64,000 nt of DNA from Mycobacterium sp. 1274756.6 (GCF_001668625.1 NZ_LZLJ01000072.1:1-64000); one strand, 5' to 3'; numbered from the stretch's first letter, positions 50,028-60,862 are shown. Notes: generated from the letters alone by a model not told the origin. Numbers and translations: made by a program.

Positions 50028-51998
50028 ATGCCGTCGCGCAACCGGTACTCCGGCCGCCCCTTCACCACCGCCACCGCCGACATCGCGGCGGCCCTGGAGC
50101 AGGTCAGCGTCCCCACCCTGCTGCTGTCGCTGGTGCACATCACCGGCGACCCGCGCTACATCCGCGAATATCATCAGGCCGGGCTGTTCCTCAACGAGAT
50201 CCAGGGCTTCATGTCCGAGGAGGACAAGGCCCGCGCCCGCGCCGACGCGCTGGCGGTGCTCACCGACTACCGCGACCGCGGCTGCCCGGAGCCGGCCCCG
50301 CTGGATGCCGGGCTGATCGCCGAGATGCTGGACTGGGCCGCCTGCGAACCGGTGCCCGCGCAGTATCTGCCGATGCTGGCCGAAGAGCTGGACCTGGCCG
50401 GCCACGACCCGCGGAAGCCCGCCCCGCTGCCCGCCGCGGCGGCCGCCCGGTGTCCCGTGGTGGTGATCGGTTGCGGGCAATCCGGCCTGCTGGCCGGGAT
50501 CCGGCTGCGCCAAGCCGGGATTCCGTTCACCATCGTCGAGAAGAATCCCGGGCCGGGCGGAACATGGTGGGAAAACAGCTATCCCGGCGCCCGGGTCGAC
50601 GTCGCCAACCACTTCTACTGCTACAGCTTCGAACCGAACAACGCGTGGTCGCACTACTTCGCCGAACAGCCCGAACTGCAACGCTATTTCGCCGACCTGC
50701 TCGACCGCCACCGGATCGCCGAGCACGTCCGCTGGCACACCGAGGTGACCGCCGCGACGTGGGACGACGACGCCGGGCGCTGGACGGTGTCGCTGCGCGG
50801 GCCCGACGGTTCGACCGAAACCCTCACCGCGCGGGTGCTGATCAGCGCGGTCGGGCAGCTGAACCGGCCGCACATCCCGCAGTTTCCCGGCGCGGACAGC
50901 TTCGCCGGCAGCGCGTTTCACTCCGCGGCCTGGGACCACTCGATCGACCTGCGCGGCAAGCGGGTCGCCCTGATCGGCGCGGGCGCCAGCGGGTTTCAGA
51001 TCGGCCCCGCCATCGCCGCCGACGTCGAGCAGCTCACCGTGTTCCAGCGCAGCGCGCAGTGGATGTTCCCCAACCCGATGTATCACGACGAGGTGGGCGA
51101 CGGAGTGCGCTGGGCGATGGAGCATCTGCCGTTCTACGGTCGCTGGTACCGGTTCCTGCTGATGTGGCCGGGCGCCGACAAGGGCCTGGACGCCGCGCGG
51201 GTCGACCCGGACTACCCCGACCAGAACTACGCGGTCAGCGAGTTCAACGCCCTCGGCCGGCTCATGTTCACCGACTGGATCACCGGGCAGATCGGCGACG
51301 ACCCGGACCTGCTCGACAAGGTGCTGCCGGACTACCCGGCCACCGGGAAACGGACCCTGCAGGACAACGGGACCTGGCTGGCGACGCTGCGCCGCGACAA
51401 CGTCGAGTTGGTGCGCACCCCGATCAGCCGGATCACCGAGCACGGGGTGTGCACCGAGGACGGCCACAACTACGCCGCCGACGTCCTCATCTACGCCACC
51501 GGGTTCCGCCACACCGAGCTGCTCTGGCCGATGCGCATCACCGGTCGCGACGGGGTGGACCTGCGCACCCTGTGGGGTCGCCGCCCGTACGCCTACCTGG
51601 GCATCACGGTGCCCGCGTTCCCCAACTTCTTCATGATCTACGGCCCCGGCACCCACCTGGCCCACGGCGGCAGCCTGATCTTCCACTCCGAGCTGCAGAT
51701 GCGCTACATCGACCAGTGCCTGGCCGAGATCATCACCGCGGACCTGCACGCGGTGGAACCGCGCGAGCAGGCCGCCACCGACTGGCATCGCCGCACCCGG
51801 GAGGCGATCGCCGGGCTGGTGTGGTCGCAGCCGACGATCAAACACTCCTACTTCAAAAACGCCGACGGCGAGATCCACACCCTCAGCCCGTGGCCGCTGC
51901 CCGAGTACTTCGCCGCGGTGCGCACACCGGACTGGTCGCAGTTCGTGCTCCGCCGCCACACCGCGCCGCGGGCCACCGCGGACATCGGCGGCGGGTGA
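50028..51998 (+). CDS. Baeyer-Villiger-type flavin monooxygenase with N-terminal extension
   Basis: 656 residues. An extension of about 140 residues precedes the FAD motif [12 protein letters not shown] near 147-158; this layout resembles 4-hydroxyacetophenone monooxygenase. The Baeyer-Villiger fingerprint [11 protein letters not shown] is at about 292-302 and the NADPH motif [13 protein letters not shown] near 313. It inserts oxygen next to a ketone, using NADPH. Substrate unknown; AT-rich palindrome upstream suggests induction by a repressor. ATG 50028 is preferred to a TTG two codons earlier. Confidence 0.92.
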   Translation: MPSRNRYSGRPFTTATADIAAALEQVSVPTLLLSLVHITGDPRYIREYHQAGLFLNEIQGFMSEEDKARARADALAVLTDYRDRGCPEPAPLDAGLIAEMLDWAACEPVPAQYLPMLAEELDLAGHDPRKPAPLPAAAAARCPVVVIGCGQSGLLAGIRLRQAGIPFTIVEKNPGPGGTWWENSYPGARVDVANHFYCYSFEPNNAWSHYFAEQPELQRYFADLLDRHRIAEHVRWHTEVTAATWDDDAGRWTVSLRGPDGSTETLTARVLISAVGQLNRPHIPQFPGADSFAGSAFHSAAWDHSIDLRGKRVALIGAGASGFQIGPAIAADVEQLTVFQRSAQWMFPNPMYHDEVGDGVRWAMEHLPFYGRWYRFLLMWPGADKGLDAARVDPDYPDQNYAVSEFNALGRLMFTDWITGQIGDDPDLLDKVLPDYPATGKRTLQDNGTWLATLRRDNVELVRTPISRITEHGVCTEDGHNYAADVLIYATGFRHTELLWPMRITGRDGVDLRTLWGRRPYAYLGITVPAFPNFFMIYGPGTHLAHGGSLIFHSELQMRYIDQCLAEIITADLHAVEPREQAATDWHRRTREAIAGLVWSQPTIKHSYFKNADGEIHTLSPWPLPEYFAAVRTPDWSQFVLRRHTAPRATADIGGG

Positions 51999-52003
51999 GC
52001 CCG

Positions 52004-52312
52004 ATGTCGGTGGTGGTGGCGTTCTCGGTGACCCCGCTCGGGGCGGGGGAGAGCGTGGGCGAACTCGTCGCCGAGGCGGTGCGGGTGGTGCGCGAGTCGG
52101 GGCTGCCCAACCGCACCGACGCGATGTTCACCGTGCTCGAGGGCGACTCCTGGGACGAGGTGATGGCGGTGGTGCAGCGCGCCGTGGCGGCGGTGGCCGC
52201 CCACGCCCCGCGGGTGAGCACCGTGATCAAGGTCGACTGGCGGGCCGGCGTCACCGACGCGTTGACCCACAAGGTGGAGTCGGTCGAGGCGCACCTGAAG
52301 CGGCCGCGATAG
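52004..52312 (+). CDS. MTH1187-family thiamine-binding-type protein (Rv1898-like)
   Basis: 102 residues, the length of Rv1898. One ferredoxin-like YqgV/DUF77 domain: [49 protein letters not shown]. Family members bind thiamine or related pyrimidines; whether it acts in transport or sensing is unknown. It starts five bases after the monooxygenase stop and is 11 bases before cinA, so the three may share a transcript. Confidence 0.85.
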   Translation: MSVVVAFSVTPLGAGESVGELVAEAVRVVRESGLPNRTDAMFTVLEGDSWDEVMAVVQRAVAAVAAHAPRVSTVIKVDWRAGVTDALTHKVESVEAHLKRPR

Positions 52313-52323
52313 CCTCACTAGCG

Positions 52324-53583
52324 GTGAGCACACGCGCGGGCATCGTCGTCACGGGAACCGAGGTCCTGACCGGGCGCATCCAGGACCGCAACGGTCCGTG
52401 GATCGCCGACCGGCTGCTGGAGTTGGGCGTGGAGCTGGCCCACGTCACGATCTGCGGCGACCGGCCGCACGACATGACCGCGGCGCTGCGGTTCCTCGCC
52501 GACGACGGGGTCGACCTGATCGTCACCAGCGGCGGGCTGGGCCCGACCGCCGACGACCTCACCGTGGAGGTGGTGGCCGGGTTCTGCGGGCTCGACCTGG
52601 TGCTCGACGCCGCCCTGGACGACACGATCGCCGCGATCCTGCGCAAGCTGATGAGCCGCTACCCGCAGGCCGACTTCGAAGCGGTGCGCGCCGCCAACCG
52701 CAAGCAGGCCCTGATCCCGGCCGGGGCCACCGTCATCGACCCGGTCGGGACCGCGCCGGGGCTGGTGGTGCCCGGCAGCCCGACGGTGGTGGTGCTGCCC
52801 GGGCCGCCCCGCGAACTGCAGCCGATGTGGCATTCGGCGCTGGAGACCGCCGCGGTGCAGCGGGCCATCGCCGGGCGCACCCGCTACGAGCAGGCCACCA
52901 TGCGGATGTTCGGCCTGCCCGAATCCGAGCTGGCCGACGCGCTGCGGGCGGCGCAGCGCACCATCACCGGCTTCGACCGGCTGGAGATCACCACGTGCCT
53001 GCGCCGCGGCGAGCTGGAGATCGTCACCCGCTACGAACCCGACCTCTCCGACACCTACACCGAGCTGGTGGAGTTCCTGCGCGACCGGCACCCGCGCGAA
53101 TTATTCTCCGACGACGGCGAACTCGTCGACGAACAGGTGGCGCGGCTGCTGGCCGGGCGCACCGTGGCCACCGCCGAATCGTGTACCGCCGGGCTGCTGG
53201 CGGCGCGGCTGACCGAGCGGCCCGGCTCGTCGGCGTATGTCGCCGGGGGAGTGGTGTCCTACTCCAACGAGGCGAAAACCGAGCTGCTCGGCGTGGATCC
53301 GGAGTTGATCGCCGGCCACGGCGCGGTCTCCGAACCGGTCGCCCGGGCGATGGCCGCCGGCGCCCTGGCCCGGTTCGGCGCCGATGCGGCGGTGGCGATC
53401 ACCGGGATCGCCGGCCCCGGCGGCGGCACCGCCGACAAGCCGGTCGGCACCGTCTACTTCACCGCGCTGCTGGCCGACGGACGCTCGCTGAACCGCAACG
53501 TCCGGCTGCCGGGCAACCGCGCCGACGTCCGGGAACGGTCGACGACGGTGGCGATGCACCTGCTGCGCCGGCTGCTGGACTGA
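52324..53583 (+). CDS. cinA: CinA: nicotinamide-nucleotide amidohydrolase/ADP-ribose pyrophosphatase family protein
   Basis: 419 residues, both domains present. N-terminal MoCF-type domain (about 1-170: [57 protein letters not shown]). C-terminal amidohydrolase domain (about 260-415: [57 protein letters not shown]). It recycles NMN to nicotinate mononucleotide in other bacteria; in mycobacteria CinA has also been tied to drug tolerance. GTG start. Confidence 0.93.
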   Translation: MSTRAGIVVTGTEVLTGRIQDRNGPWIADRLLELGVELAHVTICGDRPHDMTAALRFLADDGVDLIVTSGGLGPTADDLTVEVVAGFCGLDLVLDAALDDTIAAILRKLMSRYPQADFEAVRAANRKQALIPAGATVIDPVGTAPGLVVPGSPTVVVLPGPPRELQPMWHSALETAAVQRAIAGRTRYEQATMRMFGLPESELADALRAAQRTITGFDRLEITTCLRRGELEIVTRYEPDLSDTYTELVEFLRDRHPRELFSDDGELVDEQVARLLAGRTVATAESCTAGLLAARLTERPGSSAYVAGGVVSYSNEAKTELLGVDPELIAGHGAVSEPVARAMAAGALARFGADAAVAITGIAGPGGGTADKPVGTVYFTALLADGRSLNRNVRLPGNRADVRERSTTVAMHLLRRLLD

Positions 53584-53601
53584 ACCCGACCTCCCGGCGG
53601 C

Positions 53602-55023
53602 TCAGCGTTGCGCGGCGACCAGCGCGTGCGCCTCTTCCTCGGTGCTGACCGCCGGGGCGGCCCCGGGCAGCGGCTTGCCGTTGGTCTCGTGGATCAACGC
53701 GATGCTGATCGCGCCGATCACGCCGGCCCCGATCAGGTAGTAGCCGGGCCAGTTGAGGTCCTTGGTCGCCGAGAGCAGCGTGCTCATCACCAGCGCGGTG
53801 GTGCCGCCGAACAGCGAGACGAAGATGTTGAAGGAGATCGCCAGCCCGCTGTAGCGGATCTCGGTGGGGAACAGCGCGGGCAGGGTCGACGGCGCGGTGC
53901 CGGAGAAGCACGCCAGCATCAACCCGATCATCAGCAGCCCCACGAACGTCAGCACCGTGGAGCCGTGCCGCATCAGCAGCACCGCAGGGAGTGAGAACAG
54001 CACCAGCCCGGTGGCGCCCACCGCCAGGATCGGGCGGCGCCCGAACCGGTCGCTGAGCCACCCGAAGCTGGGAATGAGCACCAGCAGCATCACCAGCACC
54101 GCGATCTGCATGAACTGCGCGGTGGTCTGGTTCACCCCGGTCAGCCCGTACTCGGGCAGATCGGCCAGGTAGGTGGGCATGAAGCTGGTCAGCATGTAGT
54201 TGGTGATGTTCCAGGTCGTCACGATGCCGCCGCACAGCAGCAGGGCCCGCCAGTGATGGACGAACACGCTGCGCACCCCGACCGGCTCGGTGTCGTGCTG
54301 CTGCTCGGCGGACTGCTCCAGCAGCTGCTCGAACGCCGGGGTCTCCTCCAGCCGCAGCCGCAGGAACAGCCCGACCATGCCCAACGGCAGGGCGAGCAGG
54401 AACGGGATGCGGTAGCCCCAGCTGAGCAGCTCCTCCTGCGGCATCACCGCGGTCAGCACCGCCACGGTGGCCGCCCCCAGCGAATAGCCGGTGAAGGTCC
54501 CCATTTCCAGGAAGCTGCCGGTGAAGCCGCGCCGCTTGTCCGAGGTGTATTCGGCGATGAACGTCATCGCCCCGCTGTATTCCCCGCCGGTGGACAGCCC
54601 CTGGCCGAGTTTGGCCACCAGCACCAGGATGGGTGCGACGATCCCGATCGAGTCGTAGCTGGGCACCAGGCCGATGCTGAACGTGCTGACCGCCATCAGG
54701 ATCACCGTCATCGCCAGCACCTTGGTGCGGCCGATCCGGTCGCCCAGGGAGCCGAAGATCACCCCGCCGAGGGGGCGGACCAGAAACGACGAGGCGAACA
54801 CGGCGAAGGTCGCGATCAGCGACGCGGTGTCGGAGAGCCCGGCGAAGAAGACCTGCTGCAAGGTGAGCACGAAGTAGCCGTAGACACCGAAGTCGTACCA
54901 CTCGGTGACGTTGCCCACCGCCGCGGCGGTCACCGCACGTTTGACCACCTTGGGGTCGGTGACGGTGATGTCTTCCGCCCGGAGCGTGGGCTCCTGCGTG
55001 GCGTCTGCAGCCGAAGTTGCCAC
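53602..55023 (-). CDS. MHS-family MFS transporter (Rv1902c/ProP-like)
   Basis: 473 residues, 12 predicted membrane segments. The MHS signature VTEWYDFGVYGYFVLTLQQV is near residues 39-58, and SLGDRIGRTKVLAMTVILMA near 90. GGEYSGAMTFIAEYTSDKRR near 145 is the repeat loop of the family. MHS proteins import organic acids, osmolytes or aromatic acids with protons; the substrate is unknown. The name NanT for the syntenic M. tuberculosis gene should not be taken to mean sialate here. GTG start. Confidence 0.9.
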   Translation of the reverse strand: MATSAADATQEPTLRAEDITVTDPKVVKRAVTAAAVGNVTEWYDFGVYGYFVLTLQQVFFAGLSDTASLIATFAVFASSFLVRPLGGVIFGSLGDRIGRTKVLAMTVILMAVSTFSIGLVPSYDSIGIVAPILVLVAKLGQGLSTGGEYSGAMTFIAEYTSDKRRGFTGSFLEMGTFTGYSLGAATVAVLTAVMPQEELLSWGYRIPFLLALPLGMVGLFLRLRLEETPAFEQLLEQSAEQQHDTEPVGVRSVFVHHWRALLLCGGIVTTWNITNYMLTSFMPTYLADLPEYGLTGVNQTTAQFMQIAVLVMLLVLIPSFGWLSDRFGRRPILAVGATGLVLFSLPAVLLMRHGSTVLTFVGLLMIGLMLACFSGTAPSTLPALFPTEIRYSGLAISFNIFVSLFGGTTALVMSTLLSATKDLNWPGYYLIGAGVIGAISIALIHETNGKPLPGAAPAVSTEEEAHALVAAQR

Positions 55024-55131
55024 GCGGGTGCACCCCTCCTCATGCGGTCGACGGTGAACGGTTGCCGTTCAGCCAGCGTAAGGTATCGGCTCAGCGCGGC
55101 GCGATGTCGCCGGCCGGTGTGGCGACCGCGG

Positions 55132-55626
55132 TCACGGTCCCGGCACCTGCCCGCCGCCGTGCAGCAGCGACCCGAGGTTGAGCCGTCCGATGTCGCCGCG
55201 GAGCCGGGCTTCGGCGCTCGCGGCGTCCAGCGGCGCCTTCGCCTGCGCGGAGTTGTCCAGCGTCCAGGGCTGGCATCCGCTGGTGCGGAACTCGGTGTCG
55301 GTCGGTTCGATCCGCACCACCTGCGGCTTCTTGGTCATCGCGTTGTCGACGAGCTTGCCGTCGCGGCTGCGCTTCCAGTAGCAGGTGCCGTCCTCGACCG
55401 GCCCGGCCGAGGTGTAGGTGCCCGGTGCGATGTCGGTCCCGACCGCGTAGTGACCGTCCGCCTCGATCACGGTGGCCGGCCCGGCGGCCGGCGCTTGCGA
55501 CGGGCCGGGGGCCGGTCCCGGTGACGGCCCGGTCGGGTCGGCGGGGTCGGCCGCGGCCGGCCCGAGCGTCACCGCGCCGGCGACCACGAACATCGCCGCG
55601 GCCACCGCTGCTGCTTTCGATCTCAT
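55132..55626 (-). CDS. Small secreted protein
   Basis: 164 residues: signal peptide about 1-26 (AAAVAAAMFVVAGAVTLGPA, cut near AAADP), a Pro/Gly/Ala linker, then a compact domain with DGHYAVGTDIAPGTYTSAGP, a Cys in GTCYWKRSRDG and one in FRTSGCQPW that can pair. The GTDIAPGTY pattern is common to mycobacterial exported proteins of unknown function. Stands alone between the MHS transporter and the acyltransferase. Confidence 0.8.
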   Translation of the reverse strand: MRSKAAAVAAAMFVVAGAVTLGPAAADPADPTGPSPGPAPGPSQAPAAGPATVIEADGHYAVGTDIAPGTYTSAGPVEDGTCYWKRSRDGKLVDNAMTKKPQVVRIEPTDTEFRTSGCQPWTLDNSAQAKAPLDAASAEARLRGDIGRLNLGSLLHGGGQVPGP

Positions 55627-55789
55627 GGCCCCCCAGCGTACGCGTGCCGGCCCGCCGCCGGGCCGACGTGGCCGCCGCAGATCCCCGGTCTTCCCCGGCG
55701 GGGCTGTTACCCTGCGAAAGCCGTGGCCGCGCCACGGCCGGGGACGCGGCGGCACCGAATCCTGCAGGGACGAGCCGGGAAAGAGAGTT

Positions 55790-57001
55790 GTGGGCGGCGG
55801 AGAGATCAGGGCGTTAACCGGCCTGCGGATCGTGGCTGCCCTGTGGGTGGTGCTGTTCCACTTCCGCCCGCTGCTCGCCGAGGCCGCCCCGTATCGGGCC
55901 GAGGCCCTCGCCCCGGTGCTCGACACCGGCGCGCAGGGCGTCGACCTGTTCTTCATCCTCAGCGGGTTCGTGTTGACCTGGAACTATCTGGACCGGATGG
56001 GGGAGCGCTGGTCGGCGCGGGCCACGCTGCGGTTCCTGTGGCTGCGGCTGGCGCGGGTCTGGCCGGTCTACCTGGTCACGCTGCACCTGGCCGCGGTGTG
56101 GATCATCTTCACCCTCAACGTCGGTGACACTCCGTCGCCGGACGCGGAGAACCTGACCGCGGTCAGCTACCTGCGCCAGCTGCTGCTGATGCAGCTGTGG
56201 TTCGAGCCCTACTTCGACCGCACCAGCTGGGATGGTCCGGCCTGGTCGATCAGCGCGGAGTGGCTGGCCTATCTGCTGTTCGGGCTGCTCATCCTGGTCG
56301 TGTTCCGGCTGGCCCGGGTGACGCGGGCGCGCGGCTTGCTGTGGCTGGCGTTCGCCGCCTCCCTGCCGCCGCTGCTGCTGCTGGTGGCCACCGGCGAGTT
56401 CTACACCCCGTGGAGTTGGTTGCCGCGGATCGTGATGCAGTTCACCGCCGGGGCGCTGGCCTGCGCCGCGGTCCGCAAGCTGCGGTTGTCCCCGCGTGCC
56501 CGGGCCGGGGCGGGGGCGCTGTCGGTGGTGCTGGTCGCGGTCATCGTCGGCGCCCTGTACTGGCTGGACGCCCACCCGGTGGCGACGATCCCCGACGCCC
56601 GCGGCCTCGTCGACGTCCTGTTCGTGCCGCTGGTGGTGACGCTGGCGATCGGCACCGGCGGGCTGACGCGACTGCTGTCGACCCGGCCGCTGGTCTACGG
56701 CGGCCAGATCTCGTTCGCGCTGTACATGGTGCACGAGATCGTGCACACCGCATGGAATTGGATCGCCGACGAACACCAGGTCGTGCTGAACCCGGCCGGC
56801 GGCAAACTCGTGGTGCTCGGCACCATCGGGATCTCGCTGGCTGCCGCGGCGCTGCTCTACCACCGGGTGGAGGAGCCGGCCCGCCGCTGGATGCGCCGGA
56901 TGGTCGAAGTCCGCGACACCGACCTGCCTGCGGGGGCGTGGGCGCCGCCGCCCCCGCACCCGCCGGTCGGGGAGCCGGTCGGCGCGGGCCGTTTGGTTTG
57001 A
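55790..57001 (+). CDS. Acyltransferase-3 family membrane protein
   Basis: 403 residues with about 10 membrane segments. Family features: N-terminal EIRALTGLRIVAALWVVLFH with the likely catalytic His at its end, Arg-containing LRLARVWPVYLVTLHLA, DGPAWSISAEWLAYLLFGLL and HEIVHTAWNWI. Such proteins O-acylate sugars or lipids at the membrane. Cytoplasmic tail rich in Pro. GTG start chosen by family length and GGGAAAGAGA upstream. The SGNH lipoprotein follows directly, a common partner of this family. Confidence 0.88.
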   Translation: MGGGEIRALTGLRIVAALWVVLFHFRPLLAEAAPYRAEALAPVLDTGAQGVDLFFILSGFVLTWNYLDRMGERWSARATLRFLWLRLARVWPVYLVTLHLAAVWIIFTLNVGDTPSPDAENLTAVSYLRQLLLMQLWFEPYFDRTSWDGPAWSISAEWLAYLLFGLLILVVFRLARVTRARGLLWLAFAASLPPLLLLVATGEFYTPWSWLPRIVMQFTAGALACAAVRKLRLSPRARAGAGALSVVLVAVIVGALYWLDAHPVATIPDARGLVDVLFVPLVVTLAIGTGGLTRLLSTRPLVYGGQISFALYMVHEIVHTAWNWIADEHQVVLNPAGGKLVVLGTIGISLAAAALLYHRVEEPARRWMRRMVEVRDTDLPAGAWAPPPPHPPVGEPVGAGRLV

Positions 57002-57060
57002 TGGTCCTCTTCGGTCGCGGCGAACTCCGCCGCGACCCGCTACGACATCGGGAGGCAGCG

Positions 57061-57741
57061 GTGCGCGGTCCGGCCTTGATCATCACGTCGCTGACCCTGC
57101 TGGCCGGGGTGCTCGGCTGTCAGGCGCGCCCGGCCTACCGGCTCTCCGACCACCAGGTGACCGTCAGCCACATCGCGGTGATCGGCGATTCCTACACCAC
57201 CGGTTCGGATGAGGGCGGGGTGGGCCCGCAGGGTTGGCCGGCGCGGACCGGTCAACTGCTCGACCGGGACGGCAAACCGGTCACGATGACCGTGGTCGCC
57301 GAGGGCGGCGCCGGCTACGGGGTGCGCGGCAACCGCGGCAGCATCTTCACCGACCTGGCCAACCGCGCGGTCGGCCCCGACGACACCCTGGTGGTGTTCT
57401 TCGGATCCCGCAACGACGACGTCGCCGACCTCGCGGCGTTGCCCGGGCAGGTCCGCGACGCCCTCGCGGTGGCCCGCCGCGGCGCCCCGACGGCGCGGCT
57501 GCTGGTGATCGGTCCGCCGTGGCCGACCCCGGAGGTCCCCGACGCGGTGTTGCGGGTGCGCGACATCCTCGCCGCGGAAGCCGCCGCGGTGCGGGCCGAT
57601 TTTGTCGACCCGCTGGCCGAGGGCTGGTTCGTCGGGTTGCCATTCCTGATCGGCGGGGACGGCATCCACCCCAACGATCTCGGGCACGCCTACCTGGCCG
57701 ACCGGATCGCGCCGCTGATCAGCGCCCGCCTGCCGGGCTGA
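57061..57741 (+). CDS. SGNH-family esterase lipoprotein
   Basis: 226 residues. Lipobox LLAGVLGC near residues 13-20 makes Cys20 the lipid anchor. SGNH block I VIGDSYTTG near 40-48 (Ser44), block III FGSRNDD with Asn near 120, block V GGDGIHPNDLGHAYLA with the Asp/His pair near 200. Surface esterase or acetyl hydrolase. GGGAGG lies six bases before the GTG at 57061; an ATG at 57001 overlapping the acyltransferase stop would add a 20-residue basic lead and is less likely. Probably acts on the product of the upstream acyltransferase. Confidence 0.86.
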   Translation: MRGPALIITSLTLLAGVLGCQARPAYRLSDHQVTVSHIAVIGDSYTTGSDEGGVGPQGWPARTGQLLDRDGKPVTMTVVAEGGAGYGVRGNRGSIFTDLANRAVGPDDTLVVFFGSRNDDVADLAALPGQVRDALAVARRGAPTARLLVIGPPWPTPEVPDAVLRVRDILAAEAAAVRADFVDPLAEGWFVGLPFLIGGDGIHPNDLGHAYLADRIAPLISARLPG

Positions 57742-57747
57742 CCCGCC

Positions 57748-58455
57748 CTACCGGCGGTTGAGGCGCTGGACCACGAAGTCGGCGGCCTGGCCGGTCATCC
57801 CGTTGGCCGCGTAGAGCCCGTGGGTGCCGCCGTCGTTGCCGGTCGGCGAGCAGATCGGATCGGTGTCGATGCACATGTTGATCGTCTTCGGCTCATACCT
57901 CGACCCGATCGTGATCGGCGGGGCGTCGATGCGGTCCAGGAACGCCGGGGAGGGCTCGCCGAACAGCGCGACGGCGGCCACATGGTCGGCCACGTCGGCC
58001 GGCATCGGCCCGCTCAGCCCGTCGGGCAGGGTGAAGTTCTCCGGCACCGAGTCGGAGGTGACGTAGCCGGCGACGGCCGCGCCCTGGGAGAACCCGCCGA
58101 GCACCATCTTGGTTTCGGGGCAGTTCGCCGCGGTGGCCTGCAGGTGGTTGCTCGCGTCGAGGACCCCCTGCGCGGCGGTGGGGAAGTCGGTGCTGGCCGG
58201 ATAGTTGACCGGGTAGACCGTCATGGACTTGTCGCCGATCCGGCCGCGAAGCGCGTCGACGAAGCCCTGGCCGACCCCGCCGACCCCCGCCGGTTCGAAG
58301 GTGCCGCGGGCGAACACCACCTCCACGTCGGGGCAGGGCGCGGCGTTCGCGGCCGGGACGGCGGCGCTCGGCGCGGTCATCGCCGCGGCCGCGGCGAGCG
58401 CACCGGCACCGAGCAACCGCACCCATCGAAAGGAATTCACGTCCACGCCGTCCAT
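57748..58455 (-). CDS. Secreted cutinase-family esterase
   Basis: 235 residues. Signal peptide about 1-40 (VRLLGAGALAAAAAMTAPSA). The mature cutinase fold has PCPDVEVVFARGTFEPAGVG, the nucleophile elbow LGGFSQGAAVAGYV, Asp in CIDTDPIC and His in GGTHGLYAANG. Cysteines pair as in cutinases (PCPDV with NCPET; CIDTDPIC). Hydrolyses ester bonds of lipids or polyesters outside the cell. ATG 58455 is one of several possible starts; the signal peptide is complete with any of them. Confidence 0.9.
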   Translation of the reverse strand: MDGVDVNSFRWVRLLGAGALAAAAAMTAPSAAVPAANAAPCPDVEVVFARGTFEPAGVGGVGQGFVDALRGRIGDKSMTVYPVNYPASTDFPTAAQGVLDASNHLQATAANCPETKMVLGGFSQGAAVAGYVTSDSVPENFTLPDGLSGPMPADVADHVAAVALFGEPSPAFLDRIDAPPITIGSRYEPKTINMCIDTDPICSPTGNDGGTHGLYAANGMTGQAADFVVQRLNRR

Positions 58456-58564
58456 GCTCGCCCACCGCCTCGTCATCGCCTCAGTCGTCTTCGGGTGCCC
58501 CCAGCGTAGAACGGGCGGCGACATCGCGCCGATGTGGCCCCGCGCCGCGGGCGGGGGAGGCCGG

Positions 58565-60862
58565 TCAGTCCTCCTTGCGGATCAGCTGCTGCAGCGCGGT
58601 GTGGTCGGGGGCCAGCAGCTCGCGGATGCGGTCCTGGTTGACCTCGGCGACGATGACCTCGCCGACCTCCTGGTGCACGTCGGCGAAGATGCCGTGCGAC
58701 TTCATCTTCTCGGTCTGGTAGACGTTGTCCTCCGTCGGCGTCACGTAGTAGACCGCGTCGACCTTGAAGCGGTGCACCAGCCACAGGTGGATGAGGGTCA
58801 TCAGGCGCTTCTGCCGCAGTTCCTCGGCGAAGGTGTTCTGGTCGCGCACGGTCAGGATGCTGCGGCCGTGGCGGTCCTTGATCGGGTCGACGATCACGTT
58901 GGCGAGCAGCTTGTCCTCCCCGCCGTCGCCTCCGTAGATGCCCAGTTCGAGCAGCTCCCCGCCGGGCCGGCGGGGCCGCAGCTGGACCCGCAGCTTCTCG
59001 TCGAGGCGGTAGTGCTCGCTCCACAGCGCCAGCCACTCCTCGAGCAGCTTCTTGGGCACCTCGGTCTGGACCAGGTGCTGGTGCTGGGTGGAGCCTTCGC
59101 CCATCGCCTTGGTGGTGGCGGTGCGTCCCGACGACGCGGCCAGCGCGGCGTCGCTGCGCGGCCCGCCGACCAGGGTCTGCGGGGTGCGGTAGGGCGACTC
59201 GATCAGCCGCATCTTGCGCTGCAGCCGCGCCAGCGCCAGCATGCCGTCCTGGCGCAGCGCCCCGGCGAACTCCTCGGCGGCCACCCCGTCGATCTGGTGA
59301 CCGCCGTAGGTCATGAAGTTGAAGACGAAACCCATCTTGCCCAGTTCCTCGGGGAAGCGGCGCATCTCCTCGTCGGTCATTCCGGTGGTGTCCCAGTTGA
59401 ACGAGGGGGAGAGGTTGTAGGCCAGCATCTTGTCCGGGTAGACCGCGTGGACCGCGTCGGCGAACTGGCGGGCGTCGTCGAGGTTGGCGGTCTTGGTCTC
59501 CATCCACAACAGGTCGGCGAACGGCGCCGCGGCCAGCGACTTGGCGATCGCGTACGGGATGCCGCCGCGGATCTGGTAGTAGCCCTCCGGAGTCTTGGCG
59601 AGCTCGCAGTCCCAGGTGGCGGCCGCCCCGAGTTCGCGGGCCTTGGCCTGCGCGGTGTACAGCGAAGCGGTGGTGGCGAATTCGCGCCATTCGTCGGCGC
59701 TCATGGCGCGGTCCTCGCCCTCGTTGGTGGCGAACTCCAGCAGGTCGGCGACCGCCTCGCCGTAGGTGGTCAGTCCGGCGTCGTCCTGCCAGGCCTCGAC
59801 GAACCGGGATTCGACCTTGTCGTAGACGCTGTCGATCCGTTCCTCCCCGCCGCTCGAGCGCCAGGTCTCGACCGCCTCCGCGGCGGCCGAGAGCAGGCCT
59901 TGGCGCTCCAGCCAGGCGTCGGCGGCGGCGTACTCCCCGTCGGGCAGCGAGTACAGCAGGTGTCCGTTGAGCTCGGTGGCGCCCAGGTTGTCGTGGAAGT
60001 AGCGCATCAGCGCCAGGAAGCAGGATTTGTAGGACGGGATCGACACGTTGGTGGCGCCCAGCAGGAACGGCTGGTCGCGTTCGTCGGCGCGGCTGTCGAG
60101 CAGGTTGGCGGCTTCGGCGTCGGTGCGGGCCACGATGATCCCGGGCACCCGCATGATGTCGAGCTGGAAGCGGGCGGTGTTGAGCCGCTTGATCTGCTCG
60201 TCGGAGGGCACCAGCACCTTGCCGCCCTGGTGCCCGCATTTCTTGGTGCCCGGCCGCTGGTCCTCGATGTGATAGCCGGGCACGCCGGCCTCCACGAATC
60301 GGCGGATCAGGTTGCGCACGTGGGGATCACCGCCGTGGCCGGTGTCGGCGTCGGCGATGATGAACGGCCGGAAGTCGTGCGCCGGGGTGGCGGCGCGTTC
60401 GGAGTCGGTCATCCGGGAGCGCAGGTACTCCTGGTTGCGGTCGGCGGTGAGCAGCGCACGGACCAGCCCGGCGGCCTCGTCGGGCACCTGGCTCAGCGGG
60501 TAGCTGGCCAGGTCGGGGCCAGGGTCCTCGCTGATCGAGCCCTTCGCCGAGGTGGCCCAGCCGCCGAGGTAGATGCCCTCGATGCCCATCCGTTTGATGG
60601 TCACCGCCTGCCCCGGGGAGTACGGGCCGAACGTGGAGATGCTCTTCTTCTCCGCGAACAGCTCCCGCAGCCGGGTGTAGAACGCGCTGGCCGCGTCCCG
60701 GGCGATGGTGTAATCGACCGGGATGGTGCCGCGCTGCTCGACGACCTGGCGTGCGGTGTAGAGGCGGGTGATCTCGGCGAAGCGTGGACTGTCGAAGTAC
60801 TGCTGGGTCGCAGCCACGTCCTGGTCGAAGGTGGTCTGCGCATCCGTTTCCGCGACGGCCAT
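58565..60862 (-). CDS. aceA: Isocitrate lyase 2, full length
   Basis: 765 residues, the long two-part isocitrate lyase form. It cleaves isocitrate to succinate and glyoxylate, and in mycobacteria also methylisocitrate. The active-site KKCGH motif is at 207-211 (Cys209), with [20 protein letters not shown]. The C-terminal part, including the region [15 protein letters not shown], is the regulatory acetyl-CoA-binding part of ICL2. In H37Rv the gene is split (Rv1915/Rv1916); here it is one uninterrupted frame. ATG 60862 has AAGGAGCG before it. Pairs with glcB at the window start. Confidence 0.96.
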   Translation of the reverse strand: MAVAETDAQTTFDQDVAATQQYFDSPRFAEITRLYTARQVVEQRGTIPVDYTIARDAASAFYTRLRELFAEKKSISTFGPYSPGQAVTIKRMGIEGIYLGGWATSAKGSISEDPGPDLASYPLSQVPDEAAGLVRALLTADRNQEYLRSRMTDSERAATPAHDFRPFIIADADTGHGGDPHVRNLIRRFVEAGVPGYHIEDQRPGTKKCGHQGGKVLVPSDEQIKRLNTARFQLDIMRVPGIIVARTDAEAANLLDSRADERDQPFLLGATNVSIPSYKSCFLALMRYFHDNLGATELNGHLLYSLPDGEYAAADAWLERQGLLSAAAEAVETWRSSGGEERIDSVYDKVESRFVEAWQDDAGLTTYGEAVADLLEFATNEGEDRAMSADEWREFATTASLYTAQAKARELGAAATWDCELAKTPEGYYQIRGGIPYAIAKSLAAAPFADLLWMETKTANLDDARQFADAVHAVYPDKMLAYNLSPSFNWDTTGMTDEEMRRFPEELGKMGFVFNFMTYGGHQIDGVAAEEFAGALRQDGMLALARLQRKMRLIESPYRTPQTLVGGPRSDAALAASSGRTATTKAMGEGSTQHQHLVQTEVPKKLLEEWLALWSEHYRLDEKLRVQLRPRRPGGELLELGIYGGDGGEDKLLANVIVDPIKDRHGRSILTVRDQNTFAEELRQKRLMTLIHLWLVHRFKVDAVYYVTPTEDNVYQTEKMKSHGIFADVHQEVGEVIVAEVNQDRIRELLAPDHTALQQLIRKED

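Noticed and set aside
47606..52312. A 1568-codon plus-strand frame
   Set aside because: It runs antisense to four genes and out of frame through the monooxygenase; only its last 102 codons (from 52004) are real.
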